Shown here one piece after another: positions 1 to 7,568 of a stretch of DNA of 64,000 nt; the first letter of the stretch is position 1, and every line of letters begins with the position of its first letter. Source of the stretch: Aquabacterium sp. (GTDB lineage Bacteria; Pseudomonadota; Gammaproteobacteria; Burkholderiales; Burkholderiaceae_C); the NCBI RefSeq assembly GCF_029946005.1, contig NZ_JAQSDR010000008.1, forward strand, positions 248,001 to 312,000. Direction: 5' to 3'. A program made the position numbers and the translations under genes. The notes under the pieces are model-generated. The model worked only from the letters and a program-made list of their open reading frames with translations. It did not search any database and was not told where the DNA came from.

Positions 1-546
1 CATGGCGGCATCGGCCGCGCCTCGGTACCAGGGCAGGGCAGGGCTGAGGCGCTGTCCGCCCAGCATGAAAGGCACGGGCTCGCTGGCGTTCACCGGGGCG
101 TTGCGCATGAGGTCCACGCCACGGGGATTGGCGCGCGTGCCAGCCCACAAGCCGCCGGGGTTGACGATGGGCATGAACACCAGGCGGATGGATTCCAGCT
201 GGCGGTGCAGTTGGCTGTCCCATTTCAAGCGCATGACCAAGCTGCGCAGATAGGCCATGACCACGCGCGAGCCGATGCGTTCCAGGCCATGCACGCCGCC
301 AAAGAAGCCCACGGCCGGAACGTCCTTGCTGGGGTTGCCCAAGGTGATGGCCTGCACCGGGAAATGGTGCGGGCCTGCTTGCACTTCGCAGACTTGGCTG
401 ACCTCGACCTGCGGACCAGCCTCGTCGAGGATGCGCTGAAGATCGGCCAGCTCGATGAGAGGCTCAGGCGCGGCGTCCCCTGTCAAACGAAGGGGCGTTT
501 GGGAGGGGACGAAGCTGCGGCGGTCAAGGCGAAAGAGCTTGGCCAT
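1..546 (-). CDS. M14-family zinc carboxypeptidase, N-terminal part (cut by window edge)
   Basis: The first 182 residues of a protein that runs off the left edge. The frame reads GVHGLERIG about residues 89-97, giving the His-x-x-Glu zinc ligands of M14 metallocarboxypeptidases. It is followed by an NPGG segment and TRANPRGVDLMRN, which resemble the substrate-binding region of M14/DUF2817 enzymes. The family removes C-terminal residues or deacylates small amide substrates; the substrate cannot be told here. There is no signal peptide, so it is probably cytoplasmic. The start at the ATG on positions 544-546 gives MAKLFRLDR. The second zinc His and the catalytic Glu would lie beyond the window, so activity cannot be judged. 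Confidence 0.75.
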   Translation of the reverse strand, partial: MAKLFRLDRRSFVPSQTPLRLTGDAAPEPLIELADLQRILDEAGPQVEVSQVCEVQAGPHHFPVQAITLGNPSKDVPAVGFFGGVHGLERIGSRVVMAYLRSLVMRLKWDSQLHRQLESIRLVFMPIVNPGGLWAGTRANPRGVDLMRNAPVNASEPVPFMLGGQRLSPALPWYRGAADAAM

Positions 547-584
547 GGTCTTACTTGACTCGGCTCAGGAATGAGCCAAACGGC

Positions 585-1031
585 TCATTCGCCTTTCCTG
601 GGGCGGCCCGCTTTCAGCGGGACCAAGCCTTCCAGCACCAATTTCAGTTTGGCGTCAGGCAGGGTGGACAGGGCATGGAGCCCGGCACGCAACAACTCGC
701 TTTTCTTGGTGGGCCGGCGAAAGGTCAAGGCGCGTTCCTTGAGCGAGTGGATCAGGCTGAAATCGGCACGAGGCATGGTGAAGCTGTCGCGCACCAGCTT
801 TTGCTTGACCTTAGCGGGGCTGCTGATCTTGGTGGGGGTGGCAGCCACCACGGTGGGCTTGGCGGCGGCGGTACGCGGCACGGCCTTCTTACTGATGGGG
901 GCCGGGGCTGCAGCCTTGGGTGTTTTTTTGGCGGCAACTTTTTTGGCAGGGGCAGCTGCGGGCTTGGCGGCCTTGTTGATGGTCTTGGCTTCAGGCTTGG
1001 TTTTGACGTTCTCGGTTTCGGTATTGCTCAT
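585..1031 (-). CDS. Histone-H1-like Lys/Ala/Pro-rich DNA-binding protein
   Basis: 148 residues from MSNTETEN. Residues 1 to about 75 are low-complexity Lys, Ala and Pro (AAKPAAAPAKKVAAKK), like histone H1 or AlgP tails. A compact helical domain follows (RADFSLIHSLKERAL, then KKSELLRAGLHAL), which recalls ribbon-helix-helix proteins. The C-terminus is KAGRPRKGE with a GRP core, the minor-groove element of AT-hooks. I infer a nucleoid-associated or regulatory DNA-binding protein. An upstream in-frame ATG at 1070 is possible, but MSNT fits better because the first 13 residues of the longer form do not resemble the rest. It is divergent from the phosphodiesterase gene. No exact family name is assigned. 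Confidence 0.65.
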   Translation of the reverse strand: MSNTETENVKTKPEAKTINKAAKPAAAPAKKVAAKKTPKAAAPAPISKKAVPRTAAAKPTVVAATPTKISSPAKVKQKLVRDSFTMPRADFSLIHSLKERALTFRRPTKKSELLRAGLHALSTLPDAKLKLVLEGLVPLKAGRPRKGE

Positions 1032-1193
1032 GATGACTGCTTGATGAATTGATATAAACGATTTATACAATAAATTAAGGCCGTGTCAACCGTGAATTTG
1101 ACGCCGAAATGATCAAGGCCTGTCACAGGGTTGTCGGGCAGCCACGTCAAGAATACGCAGGCATCAAAAACCATCCAATCAGGGCCAGCTCAC

Positions 1194-2459
1194 ATGAACG
1201 CCATGCTCCACCGTTTGATCTGCTCAACGATTCTGACCGCTTCGGTTTTGGTCGGCAGCGCTGCCTGGGCAGGGGGGCGGTCTGACGATGACAGGCCGCA
1301 TCGCCATGGCGAAAAAATCAATGTGCAGGTGGGCGTTCGGCCTTTCTACCTGGTGGATGGCCTGGACGAAGGCAAGCTCAAGAGCCGATTGCAGCAATGC
1401 GAGGCCGGGCCGTTTTACCGCAGCCAGTTTTCGATCAGCCACCGGGGGGCGCCGCTGGAATTTCCAGAGCATTCGCGCGAGTCTTACGAGGCCGCGAACC
1501 GGATGGGCGCGGGCATCATCGAGTGCGATGTGAGCTTCACCAAGGATGGCGAGCTGGTGTGCCGCCATTCGGAGTGCGATCTGCACACCACCACCAACAT
1601 CGTGAACACGCCCTTGAACGCCGCGTGCACGGTGCCTTGGGCACCCGGAGGGCAGGCACCCAAGTGCTGCACCAGCGACATCAGCTTGAGTGAATTCAAG
1701 TCCTTGAAGGCCAAGATGGATGCCAGCAATCCGGCTGCCACCACGGCCGCTGGCTACCTGGGCGGCACCGCCAATTGGCGCACTGATCTGTACACCGGCC
1801 GCCCCGCTGGCAATGTGGTGACTTTGAAAGAGCACATCGCCTTGATCAAGCAATGGGGCGTGTCGCAAACGCCCGAGCTGAAGGACGGCGATGCCGCTCG
1901 CATCCAGTCCATCTTTGGCGGCCAGGCGCAGTACGCGCAAAAGTTGATCGACACCTACAAGGATGCGGGCGTTGATCCACGCAAGGTGTATGCGCAGTCC
2001 TTCAACATCAACGATGTGCTGTACTGGATCAAGCAGGAGCCTGCGTTTGGCAAGCAAGCGGTTTACCTGGACCCGATTGAGCCCTCGCTCAAGATCGAGC
2101 GCATGAGCCACGAGCGTTTGCGCGAGCTGAAAAAAGCGGGCGTCCAGATCATCGCGCCACCGATGTGGGCCCTGCTGACCGTGAACGATGTCAACGAGCT
2201 TGTACCGTCCAGTTATGCGCTGGACATCAAGGCTGCCGGTTTCCGGATCCTCACCTGGTCGTTTGAACGCGTGAACCTGACCAAGGGTGCGGCCGGGCAG
2301 GGTAGTTACTACCAGTTTGACCCTGAAGGCAAGGCCATTAAGAAAGACAGCGACATGCTCAAGGCTCTGGATGTGCTGGCCCGCAAAGTGGGTGTCGAGG
2401 GGGTGTTTTCCGACTGGCCGGGCACGGTCACTTATTACGCCAACTGCATGGGTTTTTGA
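1194..2459 (+). CDS. Secreted glycerophosphodiester phosphodiesterase
   Basis: 421 residues. The N-terminus (MNAMLHRLICSTILTASVLVGSAAWAGG, in parts) is a signal peptide with a likely cut after AWA, so the enzyme is periplasmic or exported. GDPD motifs follow in order: SHRGAPLEFPEHS (His-Arg and Glu), then GIIECDVSFTKDG (Glu-x-Asp metal ligands), then VCRHSECDL (second His). These hydrolyse glycerophosphodiesters to glycerol-3-phosphate and an alcohol. The spacing between strands is widened by a Cys-rich stretch (ACTVPWAPGG to KCCTSD), seen in the larger periplasmic GDPD subgroup. I chose the ATG at 1194 over an upstream TTG at 1131 because it places the signal peptide at the N-terminus. Confidence 0.85.
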   Translation: MNAMLHRLICSTILTASVLVGSAAWAGGRSDDDRPHRHGEKINVQVGVRPFYLVDGLDEGKLKSRLQQCEAGPFYRSQFSISHRGAPLEFPEHSRESYEAANRMGAGIIECDVSFTKDGELVCRHSECDLHTTTNIVNTPLNAACTVPWAPGGQAPKCCTSDISLSEFKSLKAKMDASNPAATTAAGYLGGTANWRTDLYTGRPAGNVVTLKEHIALIKQWGVSQTPELKDGDAARIQSIFGGQAQYAQKLIDTYKDAGVDPRKVYAQSFNINDVLYWIKQEPAFGKQAVYLDPIEPSLKIERMSHERLRELKKAGVQIIAPPMWALLTVNDVNELVPSSYALDIKAAGFRILTWSFERVNLTKGAAGQGSYYQFDPEGKAIKKDSDMLKALDVLARKVGVEGVFSDWPGTVTYYANCMGF

Positions 2460-2594
2460 AAGGCCCTTCTCGCGTCGAAATTGATTTGCAAGTGGCTTCG
2501 AACGGATGAACAATCGCCTTCCGCGAAGCGCCAGCACCAAGCACATGGAGTATTGATTCTGCGCCACGCCATGCGAGTGAAAGGGGTTCACACC

Positions 2595-2708
2595 ATGAGA
2601 CGTCAATCAAAGAAGTCTGTCTTCGATCGCCTGCTGGGAGACTGGTGGGTGGATGTCGGTGTCGCTGTGTTCGTGATTGTCATGTTGGCGATCACGAACT
2701 TGAAATGA
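2595..2708 (+). CDS. Small single-pass membrane protein (37 residues)
   Basis: A 37-codon frame starting at ATG 2595 with a purine-rich ribosome-binding site (GAAAGGGG) about 8 bases upstream. The protein has a basic N-terminus (MRRQSKKSVFDRLL) followed by one hydrophobic segment (VDVGVAVFVIVMLAI), so it should sit in the inner membrane with the basic end in the cytoplasm. I do not recognise a family. It lies between the phosphodiesterase and a convergent DUF1488-like gene. It could be a chance frame; the good ribosome-binding site and the membrane helix are the only support. Confidence 0.4.
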   Translation: MRRQSKKSVFDRLLGDWWVDVGVAVFVIVMLAITNLK

Positions 2709-2711
2709 CCG

Positions 2712-2969
2712 TCACTGCACCAGGGGGAAGTCGTGCTTGGAGATGACTACCGGCTCTGGACTGGCTTTGGCCACCTTGGCGCGCACCACGGCGTCGATCA
2801 CCTCCGCGTGAGACTGGTAGGCATATACCCAGTCTTGGGGCGCGGGGCCTGCGGCAAAGCGCTCCTCCAGGGCTTCTCTGGAGACCAGCACACGCACGCC
2901 ACGGCCGCCCACGGGCACTCGCACGATCACGGCGTCGCGTCCTGCATAAGCCTGCATCATTTGTTCCAT
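2712..2969 (-). CDS. DUF1488-like small protein
   Basis: 85 residues starting MEQMMQAYAG. The start is fixed by a GGAGG ribosome-binding site five bases upstream of the ATG at 2967-2969, which rules out longer in-frame alternatives. The core GVRVLVSREALEERF, followed by an amphipathic helix and a closing PVVISKHDF strand, resembles DUF1488 proteins, a family of small cytoplasmic proteins of unknown function. The assignment rests on my recollection of the family pattern, not on a search. It is probably monocistronic. Confidence 0.55.
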   Translation of the reverse strand: MEQMMQAYAGRDAVIVRVPVGGRGVRVLVSREALEERFAAGPAPQDWVYAYQSHAEVIDAVVRAKVAKASPEPVVISKHDFPLVQ

Positions 2970-3128
2970 GTCAACCTCCATTAAGCAAGGTGGCGACCTT
3001 AACTTTGCTTGAACCCAAGCTGTAAGTCGATGCGTCGAACCCACGGCGCCGCGAGGGCAATTGCGCCAGCACGCTCACACCTGTTGCTTAAAGATACGCA
3101 GGCACCGGCCTTCGGCTAAAGTGCATTC

Positions 3129-3398
3129 ATGACCTCGTTTACAACCGAATGCCCCCTGTGCGGAGGCCTCAACGCCTGCGCGATGGCTGCAGGCAGGGAC
3201 GTGGAGGCCCCTTGCTGGTGTCGCGCGGCCGTGTTGAGCGCCGAACTGTTGGCGCAGGTGCCAGAAGGCCAGCGGGGGAAGGTGTGCATCTGCGCGCGAT
3301 GTGCCTCATTTGCGGGCACCCCCAGCGCGGCATTGGGGGAATCCCCTGATGCTCAGTGCTTCCCCACAGGGTTGTCCACACCTTCGGTGGATAACTAG
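3129..3398 (+). CDS. Cysteine-rich CWC-type small protein
   Basis: 89 residues. The first third carries the pattern ECPLCGGLNACAMA and then EAPCWCR, the Cys-x2-Cys and Cys-Trp-Cys signature of the cysteine-rich CWC family (PF14375 type). Another CICARC pair follows near residue 65. Such clusters usually bind zinc; the function of the family is unknown. The last roughly 20 residues after CASFAG look unstructured. The ATG at 3129 is the only sensible start. It converges on the Mop-type gene downstream. Confidence 0.6.
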   Translation: MTSFTTECPLCGGLNACAMAAGRDVEAPCWCRAAVLSAELLAQVPEGQRGKVCICARCASFAGTPSAALGESPDAQCFPTGLSTPSVDN

Positions 3399-3402
3399 CG
3401 CG

Positions 3403-3621
3403 TCACAGGGTGGCGATGGACACCTCGGTCGACTTGACCAGGGCGATCACGTCGGAGCCTTCGACCAAGCCCAGTTGTTTGACCGAACGGGTGGTGATGA
3501 CGGAAGAAACGATCAGGCCCGAAGGGGTTTCGACTTCGATTTCGGAGACCACGGGGCCGTCGATGATGGCTCGCACTTTGCCGCGAAATTGATTGCGGAC
3601 GTTGATGGCGGAGATGGTCAT
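3403..3621 (-). CDS. Mop/TOBE-domain molybdenum-pterin-binding protein
   Basis: 72 residues forming a single TOBE (Mop) domain: MTISAINVRNQFRGKV, SEIEVETPSG, then SVITTRSVKQLGL and DVIALVKSTEV. Small stand-alone Mop proteins bind molybdate as oligomers and are thought to buffer or store it in the cytoplasm. The length matches the family (about 68-72 residues). A molybdenum role fits with mogA and the molybdoenzyme gene nasA elsewhere in the window, though they are not adjacent. Confidence 0.85.
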   Translation of the reverse strand: MTISAINVRNQFRGKVRAIIDGPVVSEIEVETPSGLIVSSVITTRSVKQLGLVEGSDVIALVKSTEVSIATL

Positions 3622-3722
3622 GGGATGTCTTCGTTGTGGCTGTGAGAAGCGTTGAGGGTATCTACTCTGGCCGGTTGATCACAACGAAGCGATTGGCATA
3701 TGCATGCTTGAGAAGCGTGCAT

Positions 3723-3753
3723 AGGTGCGGGGCCCGTGACGCGCCCCGCACCT
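3723..3753 (-). terminator. Strong GC hairpin after the HU gene
   Basis: The arms AGGTGCGGGGC and GCCCCGCACCT form a stem of about eleven pairs, starting nine bases after the HU stop codon. There is no run of T after it on the HU strand, so it may act as an mRNA 3' stabiliser as well as a weak terminator. Confidence 0.5.
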
Positions 3754-3761
3754 CAGGTCAA

Positions 3762-4139
3762 TCAAGCCTTCTTGGCTTTCTTGGCGGGAGCGGCCTTCTT
3801 GGCAGGGGCCTTTTTGGCAGCGGCCTTGGGGGCGGGTGCCTTGGCGGCCTTGCGCGCAGCGGCCTTGGGATCCACGGCAGCCTTGAAAGTGGCGCCAGGC
3901 GTGAACTTGGGCAGCTTGGCGGCGGCGATCTTGATCTTGGCGCCGGTGCTGGGGTTGACGCCGCTGCGTGCAGCGCGGGCGTGTTGCTTGAAGGAGCCGA
4001 ATCCAGGAATCGTCAAGGAGTCGCCTTTCTTGACGGTGGCGACGATCACGTCCAGCAAGGTTTCCAGGACGCGGCCAGCATCGGCCTTGGTCAGCTCATG
4101 TTTGGTGGCCAAATGCTGAATCAGTTCGGTTTTGTTCAT
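3762..4139 (-). CDS. HU-family nucleoid protein with PAKKA-type tail
   Basis: 125 residues. Residues 1-90 are a complete HU/IHF fold: MNKTELIQHLA, then the beta-arm region with IPGFGSFKQHARAARSGVNP. Residues about 91-125 are an added Lys/Ala/Pro tail with KKAPAKKAAPAKKAKKA, as known for HU variants of Burkholderiales. HU bends and compacts DNA; the tail resembles eukaryotic H1 and should strengthen non-specific binding. It is a single gene followed by a strong hairpin. Confidence 0.93.
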   Translation of the reverse strand: MNKTELIQHLATKHELTKADAGRVLETLLDVIVATVKKGDSLTIPGFGSFKQHARAARSGVNPSTGAKIKIAAAKLPKFTPGATFKAAVDPKAAARKAAKAPAPKAAAKKAPAKKAAPAKKAKKA

Positions 4140-4198
4140 GTGACGCTTCTATCCGTTGCACCCGAAAGCGGGCAGCGTGATTGTGCCAAAGCTCTAGC

Positions 4199-5270
4199 TC
4201 ATTTCCACGTATATCTGATGAAGAGCACAATGCCATCGTGCCCGGCTTTGCCACGCCCGAGCAGTACACCAAGGAGATCACGGTCGCCAACGACGGCATC
4301 GTGAACCAGTCGGCCGTGTACGCCTATGCCAAACACAGTTTCACCACCATCGAGCAGCTGGACCAGTGGGGCGTGAAGTTCGAGAAGGATGCGACTGGCG
4401 ACTACGCCATGAAGAAGGTGCACCACATGGACACCTATGTGCTGCCCATGCCCGAAGGGCACGATGTCAAGAAGGTGCTCTACCGCCAGCTCAAGCGGGC
4501 ACGTGTGGAGATCACCAACCGAATTGTCGCCACACGGCTGCTCACGGCCGACGATGATCGAAATGCACATCTCGGAGATTGGCTTTTGCAGTGGCCACAG
4601 CGCCTCGGGCGTGTACGTGAACGAGCGTGCCGAGACCACGGTGAAAGGCCTGTATGCCGCGGGTGACATGGCCGCCGTGCCCCACAACTACATGCTGGGC
4701 GCCTTCACCTATGGCTGGTTCGCAGGGCACAACGCGGCCGACTACATCGCTGAAAACGATTTCAAGGCACTCGACGCTGGCCAGATCGAGCGAGAGCGGG
4801 AACGCATTTACGCACCCCTGAAGCGAGACAGCGGCCTGCCGCCCTTGCAGGTGGAATACAAGCTGCGCCGCATGGTCAACGACTATCTGCAGCCGCCCAA
4901 GGTGACACGCAAGATGGAGATCGGCCTGCAGCGCTTCGACGAAATCAAGGAAGACCTGTCGAGCCTTCATGCACGCGATGCGCACGAGCTGATGCGCGCT
5001 GCCGAGGTCTCGGTGATCCGAGATGGCGCCGAGATGGCGGCTCGCGCCTCGCTGTTCCTCACCGAAAGCCGCTGGGGCCTGTACCACATGCGGGTTGACT
5101 ACCCTCAGCGCAACGATGCCGACTGGTTCTGCCACGCTCACTTGATGAAGGGCGCCAATGGCGAGATGAGCAGCGCCAAGCGGGCCATTGAGCCCTACAT
5201 CCTGCCGCTGGACGACGAGGAAAAAACAGCTTACGAAAAGCTGCGAATCACGCAGCCCCTGGCGGCTTGA
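4199..5270 (+). pseudogene. Remnant of a fumarate reductase/AprA-like flavoprotein gene
   Basis: Two pieces of one oxidoreductase flavoprotein in different frames. The first (4199 to about 4556) begins at ISDEEHNAIVPGF with no start codon and no FAD-binding GxGxxG region, so the N-terminus is lost. It runs to RIVATRLLTADD and breaks. The second resumes out of frame at MIEMHISEIGFCSGHSASG, includes the FAD/active-site stretch GLYAAGDMAAVPHNYMLGAF, and ends at LRITQPLAA (5270). From memory of related proteins, roughly 130 or more residues are missing between the pieces. The family transfers electrons to or from small anions or carboxylates with a ferredoxin partner, which follows directly. As it stands no working flavoprotein can be made. 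Confidence 0.85.
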
Positions 5271-5307
5271 GTTTTCGCACAACCGCGCATTGAAAAGGAC
5301 AAAGAAC

Positions 5308-5553
5308 ATGGCGTTCACCCCAAGACAAATCGCCGAGATGAGCGATGCCGCCGTGACCGTCGATGAGGAGCTGTGCATTGCCCACAAAGGCTGCACCGTG
5401 TGCGTTGACGTTTGCCCGATGGACATCCTGGCCATCGACCCGGCGACCCACAAGGCCTACATGAAGCACGACGAGTGCTGGTACTGCATGCCTTGCGAAA
5501 AAGACTGCCCCACCGGCGCCATCAAGGTCGCCATCCCTTATCTGTTGCGTTGA
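5308..5553 (+). CDS. 2x[4Fe-4S] ferredoxin-type protein
   Basis: 81 residues with two complete cluster motifs: CIAHKGCTVCVDVCP about residues 24-38 and CWYCMPCEKDCP about residues 57-68. It would serve as the electron-transfer partner (beta subunit) of the flavoprotein encoded just upstream, like AprB of adenylylsulfate reductase. An AAAAGGAC ribosome-binding site precedes the ATG at 5308. It is the only gene of this operon without visible damage, but its partner is broken, so it may be a recent survivor rather than functional. Confidence 0.85.
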   Translation: MAFTPRQIAEMSDAAVTVDEELCIAHKGCTVCVDVCPMDILAIDPATHKAYMKHDECWYCMPCEKDCPTGAIKVAIPYLLR

Positions 5554-5581
5554 ACTTGTTTTTTCAGAGGATTTTGACGTC

Positions 5582-5644
5582 ATGACTTTCTTTCGCAAAC
5601 CCCTGTTGGCCTTGATCGCCCTGGCCGCTGCAGCCTGGGCACGG
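5582..5644 (+). pseudogene. Signal-peptide remnant of an ABC substrate-binding protein
   Basis: A start codon with a ribosome-binding site (AGAGGA upstream) begins MTFFRKPLLALIALAAAAWA, a clean signal peptide. It then runs into permease sequence in a different frame and stops after about nine residues. Position and context (before a permease and an ATPase of the nitrate/sulfonate type) indicate the 5' end of a periplasmic binding protein gene whose remaining roughly 900 bases were deleted together with the start of the permease. Confidence 0.65.
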
Positions 5645-5937
5645 GGCCCTGGCGCTTGTTCACGCAAGTGATCCTGCCCTCGGCCGCGCCCAACATCGTC
5701 ACGGGCCTGTCCATCGGCATGGGCACCTGCTGGTTCTGCCTGGTCACGGCCGAGATGATCTCCGGGCAGTACGGCATCGGCTACTACACCTGGGAGTCCT
5801 ACACCGTGCAGAACTACGCCAACATCATCGTGGGCATGCTGTTGATCGGCGTGCTGGGCATGGGCAGCAGCGCGCTGATCCGCCGCACTGGCGCCTGGCT
5901 GATGCCCTGGTACCGGCCTGAAGGAGGCAAGTCATGA
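5645..5937 (+). pseudogene. 3' remnant of an ABC transporter permease (SsuC/TauC type)
   Basis: The last roughly 97 residues of an inner-membrane permease. The EAA loop is recognisable (LPSAAPNIVTGLSIGMGTCW), followed by TAEMISGQYGIGYY and the last two membrane segments (IIVGMLLIGVLGMG). This pattern is typical of nitrate/sulfonate/taurine/bicarbonate ABC permeases. The first roughly 160 residues are missing. The stop at 5937 overlaps the start of the ATPase remnant by four bases, as in an intact operon. Confidence 0.8.
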
Positions 5938-6568
5938 GCCCATTGGACATCGACCACGTCTCGCTGTACCTGGGGCAGGGCAGTCAGCGCTTTCTGGCTT
6001 TGCAGGATATTTCGCTGTCGGTGGCGGCCGGTGAGTTCGTGTGCCTGCTGGGCCCGTCGGGCTGTGGCAAGTCCACCCTGCTGGGCGCTTTGGCCGGGCA
6101 TCTGGAGGCCACCCAGGGTGCCTTGCGCCTGGCCGGACAAGCCATCCATGGCCCGAGCCCGGAGCGCGGCCTGGTCTTTCAGCACCACACCTTGTTTCCT
6201 TGGTTAAGCGTGCTGGACAACGTGGCCTACGGTCTGAAAATGCGGGGCATCGCCAAGGCAGAGCGGCATCAGCAAACCCATGACTTGCTGGAACAGGTCG
6301 GACTGGCGGGCTTTGAAGGGAAGCCTTGTTCCTGGCCGACCGCATCCTGGTCATGAGTCCACGCCCTGGCCGCATCATTGAAGAGTTGAACCTGAGCGAA
6401 CACCGCCCTCGCCAGCACGAGGTACTGACCACTCCGGCGTTTTCGCGGCTCAAGCGACATTGCCTGGATTTGCTGCGCCACCCCGACACGACCTTGCCCC
6501 TGGACCGACTCAGTCCCTTGGGCATGGCCCCTGAACTTTCCGCCGAGCGACTCCGTTTCGCTGTCTGA
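5934..6568 (+). pseudogene. ABC transporter ATPase with internal deletion and frameshift
   Basis: The 5' part is normal: Walker A GPSGCGKST about residues 38-46, Q-loop VFQHHTLFPWL, up to GLAGFEGK. It then jumps out of frame to LFLADRILVMSPRPGRI and the normal C-terminus ending at 6568. The signature LSGGQ, Walker B and switch His, roughly 75 residues, are missing. The junction reads GAAG on both expected sides, a four-base microhomology, suggesting a simple deletion. The family is the SsuB/TauB/NrtD group. It cannot hydrolyse ATP in this form. Confidence 0.85.
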
Positions 6569-6572
6569 TGCC

Positions 6573-7479
6573 ATGAACCTGCCGTTGCGGAATTTTTCAA
6601 ACGCCGATCTGCAGGTCCGCCTGACCAGCGACGACGCCACCATCCGCCGTCTGGCCTTGATTGAGGTGGCCGAACTGGAGGATGAAAACCTGGTGCCCTG
6701 GCTATTGCAGTCTCTGAAGGACCCGGACGCTGAGGTGCGCGCCGAGGCCGCCGAACGCCTGGCCTATTGGGAGCAGGAAGCGACGGTGCACGCCTTGGTG
6801 CAAACCTTGGAAGACCCGGTGCAGGACGTGCGCGAGGCCGCCGCCCACAGCCTGAGCGAGCTGAAGCTGGTGAGCGCTGGCGCCTGCTTGTTGCCTGCGG
6901 TGAAGCACACCGATGCGTTTGTGCGCGCCAGTGCCTTGCGGGCCCTGCGCGAACTGCGTGCGCCCGAGAGCTACGCCCCAGCCCTGCAGAGCCTGGAGGG
7001 AAGCGGCCTTGAACGGCCTGGCCTGGATCGCCCAGCATGATGCGCAGGCCGAAGTGCGCCACGCTGCGGTGGGTGCCCTGGGCTACTCGCCAGACGACCG
7101 TGTTTTGCCCGCCTTGCTGGCCGCGCTGGCCGACGCCGCCTGGCAGGTTCGTGAAGAAGCCGCGACCACCTTGGGCAAGCTGACGCTGGCTGGCGCGGTG
7201 GACGCGTTGATCGGGGCCTTGGACGATGCCTACTGGCAGGTGCGCCAGCGTGCGGTTCGCGCGCTGGGCCAATTTCGCGTGGCCCAGGCCGTGCCTGCCG
7301 TGGCGGCTTTGCTGTCGCACAGCATCGTCAACCTGCGCAAGGAGTCGGTCATTGCCTTGGGCTAGATCCGCGATTGCTCGGCCTTGCCTGCGCTAGAGGG
7401 CGCCTTGACCGACCCCGACCCGGAGGTGCGCAAGGTGGCCAGATTGGCGGTGTCTCAGATCGAGGCGGCCAAGCCTTAA
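6573..7479 (+). pseudogene. HEAT-repeat protein gene with frameshift and internal stop
   Basis: Tandem alpha-helical HEAT repeats, each with a PDAEVRAEAAERL-like helix pair. The start at 6573 (MNLPLRNFSNADL) is good. The frame breaks near 6990 within SLEGSG and resumes as EAALNGLAWIAQHDA. A TAG at 7363-7365 interrupts ESVIALG. The same frame continues with IRDCSALPALEGAL to a natural-looking stop at 7477-7479. HEAT proteins next to such ABC/flavoprotein clusters are presumed assembly or scaffold factors. At least two lesions make it a pseudogene. Confidence 0.8.
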
Positions 7480-7568
7480 GACCCTACCAACCTCCGCCAA
7501 TTCATCTCCACCCTGGAGCGCCTGATCCCGCGCTGGAGCTATCGACCGACTCAGGCCTGAGCCCTCGA

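Noticed and set aside
1224..2606. Long open frame (460 codons) antisense to the phosphodiesterase gene
   Set aside because: It mirrors a gene with a signal peptide and catalytic motifs on the other strand; its translation shows no recognisable domain.
5932..7320. 462-codon antisense frame over the ATPase and HEAT remnants
   Set aside because: Product is Arg/Pro/Ser-rich without domains; typical of GC-rich antisense frames.
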